Assembly: GCA_003427395.1 (NCBI GenBank)
Contig: BFEA01000024.1
Span: forward strand, 807,067-832,683
Reading direction: 5' to 3'
Source: Chara braunii
Lineage: Eukaryota > Streptophyta > Charophyceae > Charales > Characeae
DNA: 25,617 nucleotides
Part shown: positions 1 through 10,032 of the stretch, in pieces
How the letters are laid out: each line of letters begins with the position of its first letter
Position numbering within the stretch: the first letter of the stretch is position 1
The notes under the pieces: model-generated
What the model was told of the DNA's origin: nothing
Seen by the model: only the letters and a program-made list of their open reading frames with translations
Database searches by the model: none
Program-made: the position numbers and the translations under genes

Positions 1-1090
1 CACACCTTCTTCTTCCTCCACCTCCATCACCCATCCACCATAACCAACCACCTCACACCTTCTTCTTCCTCCACCTCCATCACTCATCCACCATAGCCAA
101 CCACCTCACACCTCCTCACACCCTCTTGTTCCTCCATCTTCATCACTCATCCTCCATAGCTAACCCCCTCACACCTTTTTCTTCCTCCACCTCCATCACT
201 CATCCCACATAGCCAACCACCTCACACCTTCTTCTTCCACCACCGCCATCACTCATCCACCATAGCCAACCTCCTCACACCTTCTTCTTTCTCCACCACC
301 ATCACCCATCTACCATAGCCAACCACCTCACACCTTCTTCCTCCACCTCCATCACCCATCCACCATAGCCAACCACCTCACACCTTCTTCTTCCTCCACC
401 TCCATCACCCATCCCCCATAGTCAACCACCTCATACCTTCTTCTTCCTCCACCTCCATCACTCATCCCCTATAGTCAACCACCTCACACCTTCTTCTTCC
501 TGCACGTCCATCACTCATCCACCATCGCCAACCTCCTCACAGCTTTTCCCTCATCCACCACCATCACCCATCCGCCACAGCCAATCAATCTCACACCTTC
601 TTCCTCCACCTCCATCACGCATCCACCATAGCCAAACACCTCACACCTTCTTCTTCCTCCACCTCCATCACTCATCCACCATAGTCAACCACCTCACACC
701 TTCTTCCTCCACCTCCATCACCCATCCACCATAGTCAACCACCTCACACCTTCTTCGTCCTCCGCCTTCATCACTCATCCACCATAGCCGACCACCTTCC
801 ACCTTATTCTTCCTCCACCTCTATCGCTCATCCACCATAGCCAACCACCTTACACCTTCTTCTTCCTCACCTCCATCACCCATCCACCATAGCCAACCAC
901 CTCACACCTTCTTCCTCCACTTCCAGCACTCATCCACCATAGTCAACCACCTCACATCATCCTTCTCCTCCGCTTCCATCATCTATCCGCCATAGCCAAC
1001 CACCTCACCCCTCCCTCTTCTTCCACCTCCATCACCCCTCCGCCATAGCCAACCACCTCACATTTTCTTCCTCCTCCATCTCCTTTCGGC
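1..1090. repeat. 53-bp pyrimidine-rich minisatellite, about 20 degenerate copies
   Basis: A unit of about 53 bp is repeated head to tail from the window edge to about 1090. Its constant words are CACACCTTCTTCTTCCTCCA, CATCCACCATAGCCAACCAC and close variants. Copies differ by point changes and small TTC or TCC indels. The period is not a multiple of three and copies vary in length, so the array is not a coding repeat. Short ORFs reading into it are by-products. The plus strand is almost entirely C, T and A, with a strong purine/pyrimidine asymmetry in the CTTCTTCCTCC segment. The array probably continues beyond the left edge. Confidence 0.93.
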
Positions 1091-1191
1091 CATCGCCATG
1101 TTCGAAGAATCATGGGAGGGCAAAACATAGAGGGGGCTCTTAGGTGGAACGGTAGAGCAAGTAGGAGTTGGGCGTTGATTAGGCATAGGAA

Positions 1192-1193
<2 letters not shown>

Positions 1194-1237
<44 letters not shown>

Positions 1238-1263
1238 CGCGCACGTGCGTGCGTGTGTGTGCC
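1194..1263. repeat. Compound microsatellite (CT)n-(CG)n-(TG)n
   Basis: About 14 CT units pass directly into about 10 CG units, then mixed CA/CG/TG units. From about 1221 to 1263 the tract is strictly alternating purine-pyrimidine, the composition known to favour left-handed Z-DNA. The CT part is a homopurine-homopyrimidine tract. Two overlapping ORFs, Arg-Ala/Arg-Glu rich on the minus strand and Ser-Leu/Ala-Arg rich on the plus strand, are only translations of this repeat. Confidence 0.95.
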
Positions 1264-1974
1264 AACGCCTCTACCCCCCAACTCTAACAATTCTCTAAAC
1301 CCTTCATCCCCTCTTCATCTTGGCATGCGACTAACCTTTCCCCACTCACTTATCACATTGTTAGGGGACGAACGGTAAAAGAACTTTGATCTCACTTGGT
1401 GGAAAGAGAGGGCAACGAGAGGGCTGTCGGTCCCTTGTGTCACCAATAAGACAAAGTTTGCTGAGGGTTGGAAGGATTTGTGAGCGCAGAGGACTTGAGA
1501 GTTCAAAGGACTTTAGAATTGACAGGTCCTAATGATTGAAGGGAATTGCTGAGTGAAAGAGAGGTTAGTGGAGTCGACTAACACCCCGACTGCACGAGAA
1601 TGAGAAAAGGATGGCCCGGGCAAGGAAAGGATTGGAAATGGATTGTGCTCGGTGAGATCGAGTTGAGAAATGGAAGGACGCAAAATGGGTTATGTACGTA
1701 ACCCTCGCCCATGAATGAACCCTATTTATATGACGTCTTCTGGCAAGAAAATGAGGTCTAAGTGTTTGGATATTGGCGAGTTAGTGTCGAATGATTGAGA
1801 GAACAACCGAATCGCATGGGTATGTGGGCGGGGCCACGAAAAAACTAAGGGGTGTATAGACAAGCAATGAAGTACAATGCATGAAATGTGTTTGGTGCTT
1901 GAGCTATAGGAAACAAGAACATAGATTGTCTAGAGATCGGAGCAGGGGGCGCCCTAGTGAGGCGATAAGGGCCA
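1264..1974. other. Anonymous intergenic DNA
   Basis: No recognisable coding region, RNA gene or clear repeat was found. The ORFs are short, overlap on both strands and resemble no known protein family. Confidence 0.5.
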
Positions 1975-2165
1975 CATTGCATCCGGGCTCAATATTGGCC
2001 TCGGATGTACTTGAAACATGTGTTTTCCTCCTCTTTTGTAATCCGTTGTATCTCGGTCACATGAGGTCTTGATTTTCTTGGATTTTCTCAAGAAAATCAA
2101 GAGTAGATCAAGATCTTTTGTAACCGATTCACCCTAGGATGAATCTGGTCACGAATGTATCTCCC
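1975..2165. repeat. Dispersed repeat A, copy 1, with internal palindromes
   Basis: This segment aligns with about 3145-3340. Shared words include GCATCCGG, CAATATTGG, GGATGTACTTGAA and CATGTGTTT near the left end, and TTGTAACCG, GGATGAAT and GAATGTATCT near the right end. It contains a 12-bp inverted repeat, CTTGATTTTCTT at 2068-2079 against AAGAAAATCAAG at 2090-2101, with a 10-nt loop. A weaker second palindrome follows around 2120-2152. No coding sequence is evident. It could be a short non-autonomous element or a fragment of an LTR; the boundaries are approximate. Confidence 0.7.
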
Positions 2166-3144
2166 AAGTGACCGTTTTTTACCATTAGTGATACTTTTCT
2201 TTTTCTTTTCTTTTCTCTTTTCTTTTCCCACACAAGATTCAGACTTGCCAATCCCTACTAACGGCCAACTCACTAACTCCCTCTCCTCCTCTTTTGTCTC
2301 ATTATTTTATATGCCCTACATTTTGATCTAGACCTAGATCATGCCAAAGGGGCAGTCCATTGATTCTCGGACTGCAACTATGGCACCCCCTCACTCACGG
2401 GAGCCCCATTTTGCCACCGTTTGCTCCAAACTGTGGCCCCTTTGCTCCGATTTTCTCTCGGTAGCTTATTTATCTCATGGGGTCTCTCAAGGCTCCAGTC
2501 TCTTTAGTATTGCTGGTCCGAGATATCTCGGACTACAGTCCACACCCACCTTCCACATTTCTTTCCTCCCTTACCTTTAATGACCCTCCCGCTTGATCCC
2601 GCCAGTGTTCCACTAGTGGTGCTAATATTTTGGGTCGTTTAGATCTTGATCTCAACGGTGCATCTTGCTCCGATTACTTATCCTCATGTTGCCCCATGGT
2701 GCTTCTGGGACAACTCAAGTTCTCGGCATTTGTCCCGTACTAATTCCTGACACTAGTCCCACCGGTGGCCCCGCCGGTTCCGGTGCCAATTTGTGATTAT
2801 TTTATTTGAACCCACGTGGTCTCCAGCATCATCTCACATGGTGTCCCAATTTTATTTGGGACTCCCTAGTCCCCGGTGGTCTTGTTCTCTTCTTCCTATG
2901 TGTCCCTAGTGTGTCGAATATTCCTGGTCGTTTGATCTTGATCTAGCGGTCGTCGTTCACTGTTACCTTTTGGTCCTTATGCTTGAAACTCTCTTTTCTA
3001 GTGTCTTGCTGTCATCAAGGCCCCCTTTCTCATGGCTTTGACACTCTGTTGTAGTCCGCTACATTTCGGAGTGCAATGGTGACCTTTTTCCTAGTCCCAT
3101 TGCCCCCATACTTGCCTCAAACTGAAACAAAATGAAGCGGCACA
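2166..3144. other. Anonymous DNA with a CT-rich tract
   Basis: A T/C-rich stretch at about 2190-2232 (TTTTCTTTTC-type words) is followed by TC-rich DNA without a convincing gene. The phrase GATCTTGATCT recurs near 2642 and 2937, which suggests old duplicated segments. The 79-codon ORF at 2341-2580 resembles nothing I recognise. Confidence 0.45.
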
Positions 3145-3340
3145 TCCCCAAGTGCATCCGGACCCAATATTGGCTTTGGATGTACTTGAATCATGTGTTT
3201 GTTGTACTTTTTGTGGTCCGCTGCATCTCGACTTACCTCCTTCTTGATTTATCTTGATTTTCTCTTCGAAAATCAAGAATAATCAAGGTGTCTTGTAACC
3301 GTTTCATCCCGGGATGAATTCGGTTACAGAATGTATCTAA
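3145..3340. repeat. Dispersed repeat A, copy 2, with two strong palindromes
   Basis: This is the second copy of the 1975-2165 repeat. Here the hairpins are better preserved. The first has a 20-bp stem at 3243-3262/3268-3287 with one mismatch and a 5-nt loop. The second is a palindrome at 3296-3328 centred on CATCCCGGGATG, whose outer arms GTAACCG and CGGTTAC also pair. Two adjacent palindromes kept at the same positions in both copies suggest a structural feature of the parent element. Confidence 0.72.
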
Positions 3341-3362
3341 AACATGTGTTTTTTTCTCTGGG

Positions 3363-3447
3363 TGTCCATTTTTGTCCGTTTTTGTCCATTTTTGTCCGTT
3401 TTTGTCTATTTTTGTCCGTTTTTGTCCATTTTTATCCGCTTTTGTCC
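3363..3447. repeat. 10-bp tandem repeat TTTTTGTCCR
   Basis: About eight copies of a 10-bp unit, T5-G-T-C-C-A/G, lie in perfect register. The T5 runs are spaced at almost exactly one helical turn. The Phe/Leu/Val-rich plus-strand ORFs and the Lys/Asn/Gly-rich minus-strand ORF across it are translations of the repeat, not evidence of genes. Confidence 0.9.
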
Positions 3448-5581
3448 CAACTGCATTTAGTCTTGATGCATTCTTATTCAAGGCATCTAGGCCTCTTTTT
3501 GGGAAGGGGCAAGTTGACCATGATGTGGTGGCTCGCCCTTTTCTCATTCCCACAGTCTCCTGCCTCTCCCATTCTCCCTCTAGGCCCTTTTCTCCTCACC
3601 TTTGTTGACCATTTTATTCCAGATCACAGTAGGACCCCATTTTCCAAGTTTACCTTACCTGAGTCTTCCATATTCAAGGTCCTTGTGATCTGTTGCATCC
3701 CCTTTGAGTCCCTTCTCCATTTCAAGGCCTAGAAGCCTCGAAATTGAGGTCCTCTTTCACTTTTTCTAGTCCTTTTTATTTTTTGAACCCAATGACACTT
3801 ATTTCTCAGAGTCCGTGTCTGAGTACTTACTTGGGTGGTACCTGCTAGTCCTTTTTGCATCCTCCTTGCCTGACCCACGACCCTTGGGCTTTTCTCGTGC
3901 CGCATTTAGGTGGCCCCCTCGGCCACACGCTATCGTCTCATGTACCGGTGTCGAGGCACTATTTTCCCCGGCGTCGTGGTACTCAACCTCTGGGTATTAT
4001 TTTCCCCACGGTCCTCCTTTTTCAAGAAGGAGGGCCCCCTTTACTAATTTCTCGCAGCATTTTGCTGGCCGCGACTTCATTCGTCTAATCCTGGTCCTAG
4101 GGCTCTGGCGGTCTCGACCTCCCCTTGGTGTCGGCGACCCTGCCTTAGTTCCTCATCCTTTCCTTCTCTCTTGCCTCCTCATTCTGGATTCCTCTTTCGT
4201 GCACATTTTGGTCATATATCATGTCTCAAGGGTCAAGACTTGATTCGGGAAACACAGGTCCCAACACCTTGTATACAACTGAACAGATGAAAATTTGAAA
4301 TTGTGTTTGCTCTTTCCCTTGAGAGAATCAAAACTGAGGGTGGATGGGCGTATGACATGGCCAAGCCTGGAGGTATAACATGCTTGAGTACACGAATGCT
4401 TGATCAGCTCGCTCCTTGGTAAGGAGTGACTTTAGCCCCGCTTCTGCCGGTGCTGGTGCTCACCAGTTCGGGAAGGCATGTGGCAAGTCGCAGGTCGACC
4501 CTTCCTCTGCGTCTGAAAGAGAGGGTCCGTTTACGTGGCAAGCAGTTGGTGTTCCGGTTCCGGCTGGGCCCGATAAAAATCCCAAGGCGAAGTGATCCGA
4601 CCATATGGGTACTTTTGATGTGTTTTTTGTTGGGCCTAGATGGTCCGTTGCACTATCATTTAAAAATTGTTTAAAGGAACCCATACGAACACAACGACTA
4701 TCGAAAATAAACAATCTTACCCTGTGAAATGACAGATGAAGGAAGAGAATGGGAATGAAGAGGTTGCTAGACTCCTAAGAAAACTAGCTCGCCTTTGAAG
4801 ATGCTCAAGAGAAAGAACCAGACACCATGTATGAAAAGTAAAGGGAATGACACTCACTATCCTGAGAGAAAACAAAGAGGAGTGGGATAAGACCTGCTTG
4901 GCCACTGTTGAGATGAGTGTTATATGTGTTTTGATGCGGGCACCATTCTAGTCCGGATTGTTGGCTACCTAGAAACCTGGGCACTTGCGGGAGCCCATGG
5001 CACCGAGGGTACGATAGAGGATAGGGCGCTCTAGGTATGTTTTATAGTGAGGGATGTGCCTTCCCAGGAGTCTGGTACCGATTGGCGTACGAACCCCCGA
5101 CGTACCGATGTATGTCTGTTATTGGAAGGATGGGGACCTTAACTATGGAAGAGAGGGGATAACCATCTTAAGAGTTGTTGGCTAGGGGGTCTGCGACACT
5201 GTGTGAAGGTGCTTAGTAGGCGGAGTTTGTCTGGTCCAATCCCTTGGAAGAATGTGGCGGGGCCCGAGTTGCAGCCAGTCGAACATCCAACGGTGGACGG
5301 GTGTGTGATACCCCCGTTCGTCGGTGGGAGTCCAACTTGTTGTGGTGGAGGAGACTCGCCATCGGATGAAGGGGGAGGATTGTCCTAGCTGCTAAACTAA
5401 GGACCTAACTCAGTGCCAACGAATCCCTGGCGGCAGAAGGAAAGAAGGTCCTTTGGTGAGCCATTGGCAAAAAGTCGAGTCCTAAGGAAGCAAGCGGCGT
5501 CAAGGAGGAGATGCTTGACGTAAGTGTGATTGTGTATTGTTTGAGCTTGCATATCACTGTATTCCCCCTCTGTAAGATTGA
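3448..5581. other. Anonymous DNA, no supported gene
   Basis: No ORF has protein-like composition matching a family I know. The longest, at 3815-4243 (142 codons), overlaps other frames and is rich in Pro, Ser and Phe, as expected from the local CT-rich DNA. The segment at 4900-5560 is G-rich and lies directly upstream of the unknown coding relic at 5582. It could be that element's leader, but no primer-binding site or terminal repeat was found. Confidence 0.4.
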
Positions 5582-7254
5582 ATGAGAAATGATGTTGTGG
5601 GAAATGAGGGGCCGATTAAAAATATCAGGAACTTGATTCTGGAAACAGGGAGGCAGTTTATGCGAGACCTTGATGGGGGGTCTAAAATAATTGCCATCTA
5701 TAGATTGACCAAGGGAAACGGGGTTAATGCATTATTGAAACAGGAATCGGTTACTGGAACCAAAATGATGTGGTGGTTATCGTCTCCTATCTATTCCAGT
5801 GGGCCGGAAATGCTGATAGATGTAAAGGGTGGGGTATTTGTCGTCCTCCCGGAAGAGGGAACTTGGACGGACCTAGATCAGGCGTATCTGACTATAATGA
5901 TGGACAAGGAGATACTTTTCTCTGCGTACAAACCATATGGACCAAGGTCAACATAACGAGGTTGTCGCCAAGCTTGACTCATTGGGGATTCCAAGGGACA
6001 GTGGAAGCCCTGGGATGAATCTACCTATCCCAAGGAGGAGGAGAACACTATGGTCATTGACTTGGCACTGGCGACTGTTCCGTACAAACTATTTAGGCAG
6101 GTGGAATAGAAAGTAGTGTGGGCAGCTTGCAAGAGTGCAAAAATGGAATTAGACGAGATAAACGTGCGAGTGGAACTGAGGGATAAAGAAAACGTAAGAT
6201 TGCCTCTCAGAACATTGAGGTGTGTTTTAACTACGTTATTGGTAGACGCGGTTTTCGAGAACCGGAGCAGGTTAGTCCAGATATGTCAGTCCATGACTCT
6301 CATCGGGCTGTACCAATGAGCCAGGCATAACTTCTTCCGACTATCAGTGGAAACCGGGCTTTTTGGAGGGAACTAAGCGAAGGAGCTAACCGATATTTTA
6401 AATTCCCTTAGCACGGACTACGTTCCAAGTGCCACATACTGGAAGATAGTCTATGAGAATGTAGCAATATGAGAAACCTTTCTGGACGGATTAGGTGAAC
6501 TATTACAGGAAGAAGAGGATGAATTCCTCCAGGTCGAAGAGGAAGACCAGATAGAGGATTGAGACTTTTGAGAAGAGGCTCATTGGTAAGGATCAGGTGG
6601 ATGGCCGACGTTGTGCAGGTAGGAAGGATGGCTAGAGAGCAACACCTGAATGGCGGCCAGTTTAAAGGATGGACGAGAAGGCAACTCGCAGGCGGAGTAG
6701 AGATGTCTGTACCAGTGCAAAACGAATGGAGATGAACTATCTGTAACTGGATCGGATTTGAAATTGCCCTGGAACTGTCGTATCTGTGGAGAGAACGGAT
6801 ATGGAACTCAGTAAAGGAAGAGGAAGGATGGGACGAGATAACGGAATCCGTCGGAACAATCTGTTTATCGCAGAAGGGATGACACCTGTTTTGTATCACG
6901 TTAGCATCAAGGAAGGATCCGATGTGACTCTTAGGTGGCGCAAAACCAAAGACTCAGAATGAAGGAGATAAATTCGCCAACGAAGGGTGAGACGAGGTCA
7001 ACTGTAAGGTTGTGATGGTAGGGTGGAAGAAACTCAATCCACCCTGTCAACGGATGCTGGCTTGGGTACAGTGGTTTCTGTCTGAATGGTTTGGGAGCTA
7101 CAATCATATTTTCAATGTGGCGGAATCCCTAGATGAGGTATATATCGAACTCACATGGTTGTCCGACGAGTTTCACAATATCTTGCTGAAAAAAAGGTCT
7201 TCTACGGCGACAGAGTCGAGAGGTACTCACTATTTTACAGATAATCATGTATGA
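5582..7254 (+). pseudogene. Unidentified coding relic with many in-frame stops
   Basis: A single frame starting at 5582 stays protein-like for about 1 kb although it is cut by TAA, TGA and TAG codons near 5954, 5975, 6107, 6317, 6372, 6470 and 6560. Between the stops it gives balanced, non-repetitive peptides, for example KSAKMELDEINVRVELRDKE (about 6128-6187) and an acidic stretch near 6508-6562. Around 6735 the plausible frame changes, and a second series of peptides, with three TGA stops, runs to 7254. It includes a Trp-rich segment, WVQWFLSEWFGSYNHIFNVA, near 7057-7116. I do not recognise the family. Its place upstream of the acidic ORF and the Ulp1-type protease makes a decayed transposon-encoded protein the best guess. 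Confidence 0.45.
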
Positions 7255-7523
7255 CCGTATTGAGGTGGACTCATAAACGAAGAGTGTCATAATTCACCAC
7301 GAGGTAGCAACTACTCCCTCCTATGTGGATGGTGTGTTCAAGCTGTTCGAGGATCTACGGTTCAATTGAGAGTAACAACCTCCGGACGCACGGGGCGCTA
7401 AGGGAATAGAAAAAGGGGGGAAAGACTAATCACAGGTATTGTCGTAGCGGTGGGAGGAGCTCCTAATGTCGAAGCAGAAGGGCGGTCAGCCCCATTCGAC
7501 ATAGGCTCGAAGGAGGGGGCTGA

Positions 7524-8093
7524 AGTGCACGACGGGGACGGGGGGACGAAGGGGATGAAGGGGAGGAAGGGGAAGAAGGGGATCACATGGGGTTGATTGA
7601 AGTGCTTGAAGGGGAAAAGGGGGACAAAGGAGATGTGGACGATGAAGAGAATGAAGCGGAGGAAAGCATGAAGGGTTCTGATGTGGAGGGCATTGAAGAC
7701 GATGCCGACTCTAGCAAGTCGTCTGACGAATTCAGACGACTGTACGAACATCATCGTGGGCATGTTGTCGATGACGGTACAACGGCGATGGAGATGGAGA
7801 TGCAGGTGATTCATGGGCTTTCCGCAAAGCATGACGTTCAACCGTTTTCGCCTATTACCGAACTCCTACATGGGTGTATGGAGGTTTCCGTTAATGTGAG
7901 CCCGCCTAGACCACGTCGTCGTATAAGCATCGACGAAGTTATCGATGGCATCCCCTGTGGCCAGCAGGCGTCGACACATCCATCCGTCGCATTAAACGTT
8001 GAGGATCTCAACAATGTCACAACTTCAGTGCCTGGAGGCTGGAGCTACTCTCGTGCTGCCAACGTCTCCTCTATTGACGGGCACCGACGCTAG
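7524..8093 (+). CDS. Hypothetical acidic protein, possibly transposon-derived
   Basis: This reading frame is open from just after a TGA at 7521. The first ATG is at 7587 and gives 168 residues. The N-terminal part is strongly acidic and Gly/Glu/Asp-rich (GEKGDKGDVDDEENEAEE, then SDVEGIEDDAD), partly because the DNA there is a run of GGGGA/GAAGG words. The C-terminal half has more ordinary composition, with an Arg cluster (PRPRRRISIDEV). There is no signal peptide, membrane segment or known domain. It ends about 180 bp before the foldback at 8270, and the Ulp1-type relic lies beyond that. An acidic region ahead of a C48 protease could belong to the same element, but this is inference. It may not be a functional gene. 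Confidence 0.35.
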   Translation, partial: SARRGRGDEGDEGEEGEEGDHMGLIEVLEGEKGDKGDVDDEENEAEESMKGSDVEGIEDDADSSKSSDEFRRLYEHHRGHVVDDGTTAMEMEMQVIHGLSAKHDVQPFSPITELLHGCMEVSVNVSPPRPRRRISIDEVIDGIPCGQQASTHPSVALNVEDLNNVTTSVPGGWSYSRAANVSSIDGHRR

Positions 8094-8269
8094 CGGTGGT
8101 GAGGACGAAATCGGGGGGGGACACCATGTCACATCTCCCAAAGGTTCTAGGGACGACACTCCAGTTGTCGTGGTGCTGGGATTGCCCACACCGACTCCAC
8201 CAACGACCTAGCAGAGGGATAGATCGGCTGGTAAGCAGTGAACAACGTCACTCTCCTCTGTACACCCAC

Positions 8270-8766
8270 GCTTCAGCAGCCAGAGGCCGGCTTTCGTCAA
8301 AGTCCGGATTTCGGTGAACTTCTATCCACACCATGCACACACAGACTGGCCGCAATACGCATCGACACAGGAAGTGCGGATATCGACAGACTCAAACCAC
8401 CACTCCTTCCAACAAGAGGTAATCACCCCTCCTGGGAGTCAGACAGGAACCTCAGTCGGGGGCAGCGACGGCTGTTTAGAAGGGGGAAATTGAACAAAAC
8501 AAAACATCATCAACGAAAGGATCTTTTCTTGTTGGTGTTTCGTCCTTTTATGCCCCTTCCGAACAGTGGTCGTCACCTCCGACTGAGAACCTGGCCGACT
8601 CGCATGAGGGATGATTTTCTCTTGCCGGAAGGGGTGGTGGTTAAGTCTGTCGGTCTTCGCACTTCCTGTATCGATGCATATTGCGGTCACTATGTATGTG
8701 CATGATGTGGATAAAAGTCCGTCGAAATCCGGACTTCGACGAAAACCGCCCTCTGGCTTCTGAAGC
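8270..8766. repeat. Long foldback (inverted repeat) of ~497 bp with almost no loop
   Basis: The left arm (about 8270-8519) and the reverse complement of the right arm (about 8523-8766) align end to end. Shared words include GCTTCAG, AGCCAGAGG, AGTCCGGATTTCG, TATCCACA, ATGCACA, CAGGAAGTGCG, CTCAGTCGG and a GGATC-centred middle near 8521. By eye about three quarters to four fifths of positions match, with few indels. Homology stops abruptly at 8270 and 8766. The right arm also contains a nearly self-complementary 20-mer around TCCGGA at 8721-8740. No target-site duplication is obvious. A foldback/MITE-type transposon, or an inverted duplication transcribed as a long hairpin RNA, would both fit. 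ORFs through it on both strands mirror each other and are not genes. Confidence 0.88.
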
Positions 8767-9362
8767 TTTTTATAATCATCCTTTTTCTATCGCGGGCGTA
8801 TCAAGCTCGCATGTGCTCTTCACTTTGTTGTCCAACCGCGAACGCGCGTCTCGGTGCTTAGTGCCATAGAGAATCGGTGCACAATACTTGTAGAGGTTCT
8901 GCGTCTTATAGGTTCTGTCATTCCTTTACATGATCCTTTCATCAGATCCGTGTTGGGAAACGTGTCTTTATTTCTTGTTTTTTCTTCTGTTTCACAGGGA
9001 GAGGGTCATCTCGCAAATAGAGGTCTTCGACATATCCGGCACACATACTGCAAAAAGTCCTCGGGTTGACGACCAAAAATAAGGATATGTTAAAGGCATC
9101 AGAGGTTGATGTCCAAATCGGAAAGAAGGAACATGCCATAATCATTGATCAGTGCCTTTCCCTTCTACCCCTGGAGAAGGGGACATATTCACGGTTTGTA
9201 ACTAGGGGTCAAATTACGTATCAAAATTATTTGGCAATTCATCATGTTGTGAAGGACAATCCTTAAAACCTCGTTTACCATTGCCCGACGTGTACGTTGC
9301 TCGGTGTTGAGCAGTGCACGTTACAACGCTTGGACCGTCGGGGAAGCCTCGCTCCAACACTT
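8767..9362. other. Spacer between foldback and protease relic
   Basis: An open stretch at 9066-9263 (plus strand, 66 codons, containing EKGTYSRFVTRGQITYQNYL) lies in the same frame as the first segment of the Ulp1-like relic and may be a remnant of the same protein. It has no recognisable domain, and the rest is anonymous. Confidence 0.35.
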
Positions 9363-10032
9363 GCGCCTCAACGCTTGAGGGTTCTGAATGATATTACATG
9401 AGGCTTGGTGGCGCCTCCCACTGTTCTCTCTAGCCTCCCAGAGAATTATTTGTCTATTGCAGCAAAAGATCTCGTTACCCTTTTGCATGTCGGCGATAAG
9501 GTTAATGACAAAGTTGTAAATTTTTACATGGCGCTTTTGGGCTCAAACTCGTGTACGATACGTAACAAGTCGTCAGACCTTCATGTCTTCAACTTCAATT
9601 CGTTCTTCTTCAATAAAACAAATATAGCAGGGTGCGGAGATGGGCGAAAGGAGTAGATATACTTCATTATGATACTGTCTTCGTGCCTGTCCACAAAGAT
9701 AATGATCACTGGATCAATGGATCATACTCTCCGTCAACCTTAGAGTCAATGTCTTAGAAGTATTTTATTATTTTAATCGCGTTGTAGCTGATAGTGATTT
9801 CACAAATAGTCTCTTCAATTTAATTGTATATTATTTGGAGCAGAAAACATTATGTAACGGGTCGCATAAGAGTTGAAAGTTTATGGAGGCAACCGTGGGG
9901 ATGGAAGGAGTTCCAAAACAAGTAGATGGAGCGAGTTGCGGGGTGTTCATGTTGATGTTTGCAACTCTGTTGCAATGTGGTCATCGACCACCTTTCACAT
10001 TCTCTGAGAGAAATATCCTGCATATTAGATAA
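9363..10032 (+). pseudogene. Ulp1/SENP-like cysteine protease (C48) relic
   Basis: C48 peptidases cleave SUMO-type conjugates; in plants, related domains are often carried by Mutator-like and other DNA transposons. Three frame segments together cover the domain. Segment 1 (9363-9656) carries KVNDKVVNFYMALL, matching the family's WLND-x-VINFY start. Segment 2 (about 9644-9717) carries VFVPVHKDNDHW, with the catalytic His at 9707-9709 followed by Trp. Segment 3 (9724-10032) carries SVNLRVNVLEV, where the usual Asp position appears to be Glu, then VPKQVDGASCGVFMLMF with the oxyanion Gln at 9919 and the catalytic Cys at 9937-9939. It ends in FSERNILHIR and a TAA. Breaks are a TGA at 9399, a frameshift near 9650, an 8-bp tandem duplication TGGATCAA/TGGATCAT at 9710-9725 that shifts the frame, and a TGA at 9874. 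It is a pseudogene. Confidence 0.85.

Noticed and set aside
1-1090. Possible CRISPR-like regular array
   Set aside because: Units are contiguous tandem copies with no unique spacers, and the setting is eukaryotic.
5040-5110. tRNA-like B-box text on the minus strand near 5093
   Set aside because: Only a partial GGTTCG match, with no cloverleaf arms around it.
8238-8705. 155-codon plus-strand ORF with a minus-strand partner
   Set aside because: Lies in the foldback; the two strands mirror each other because of the inverted repeat.
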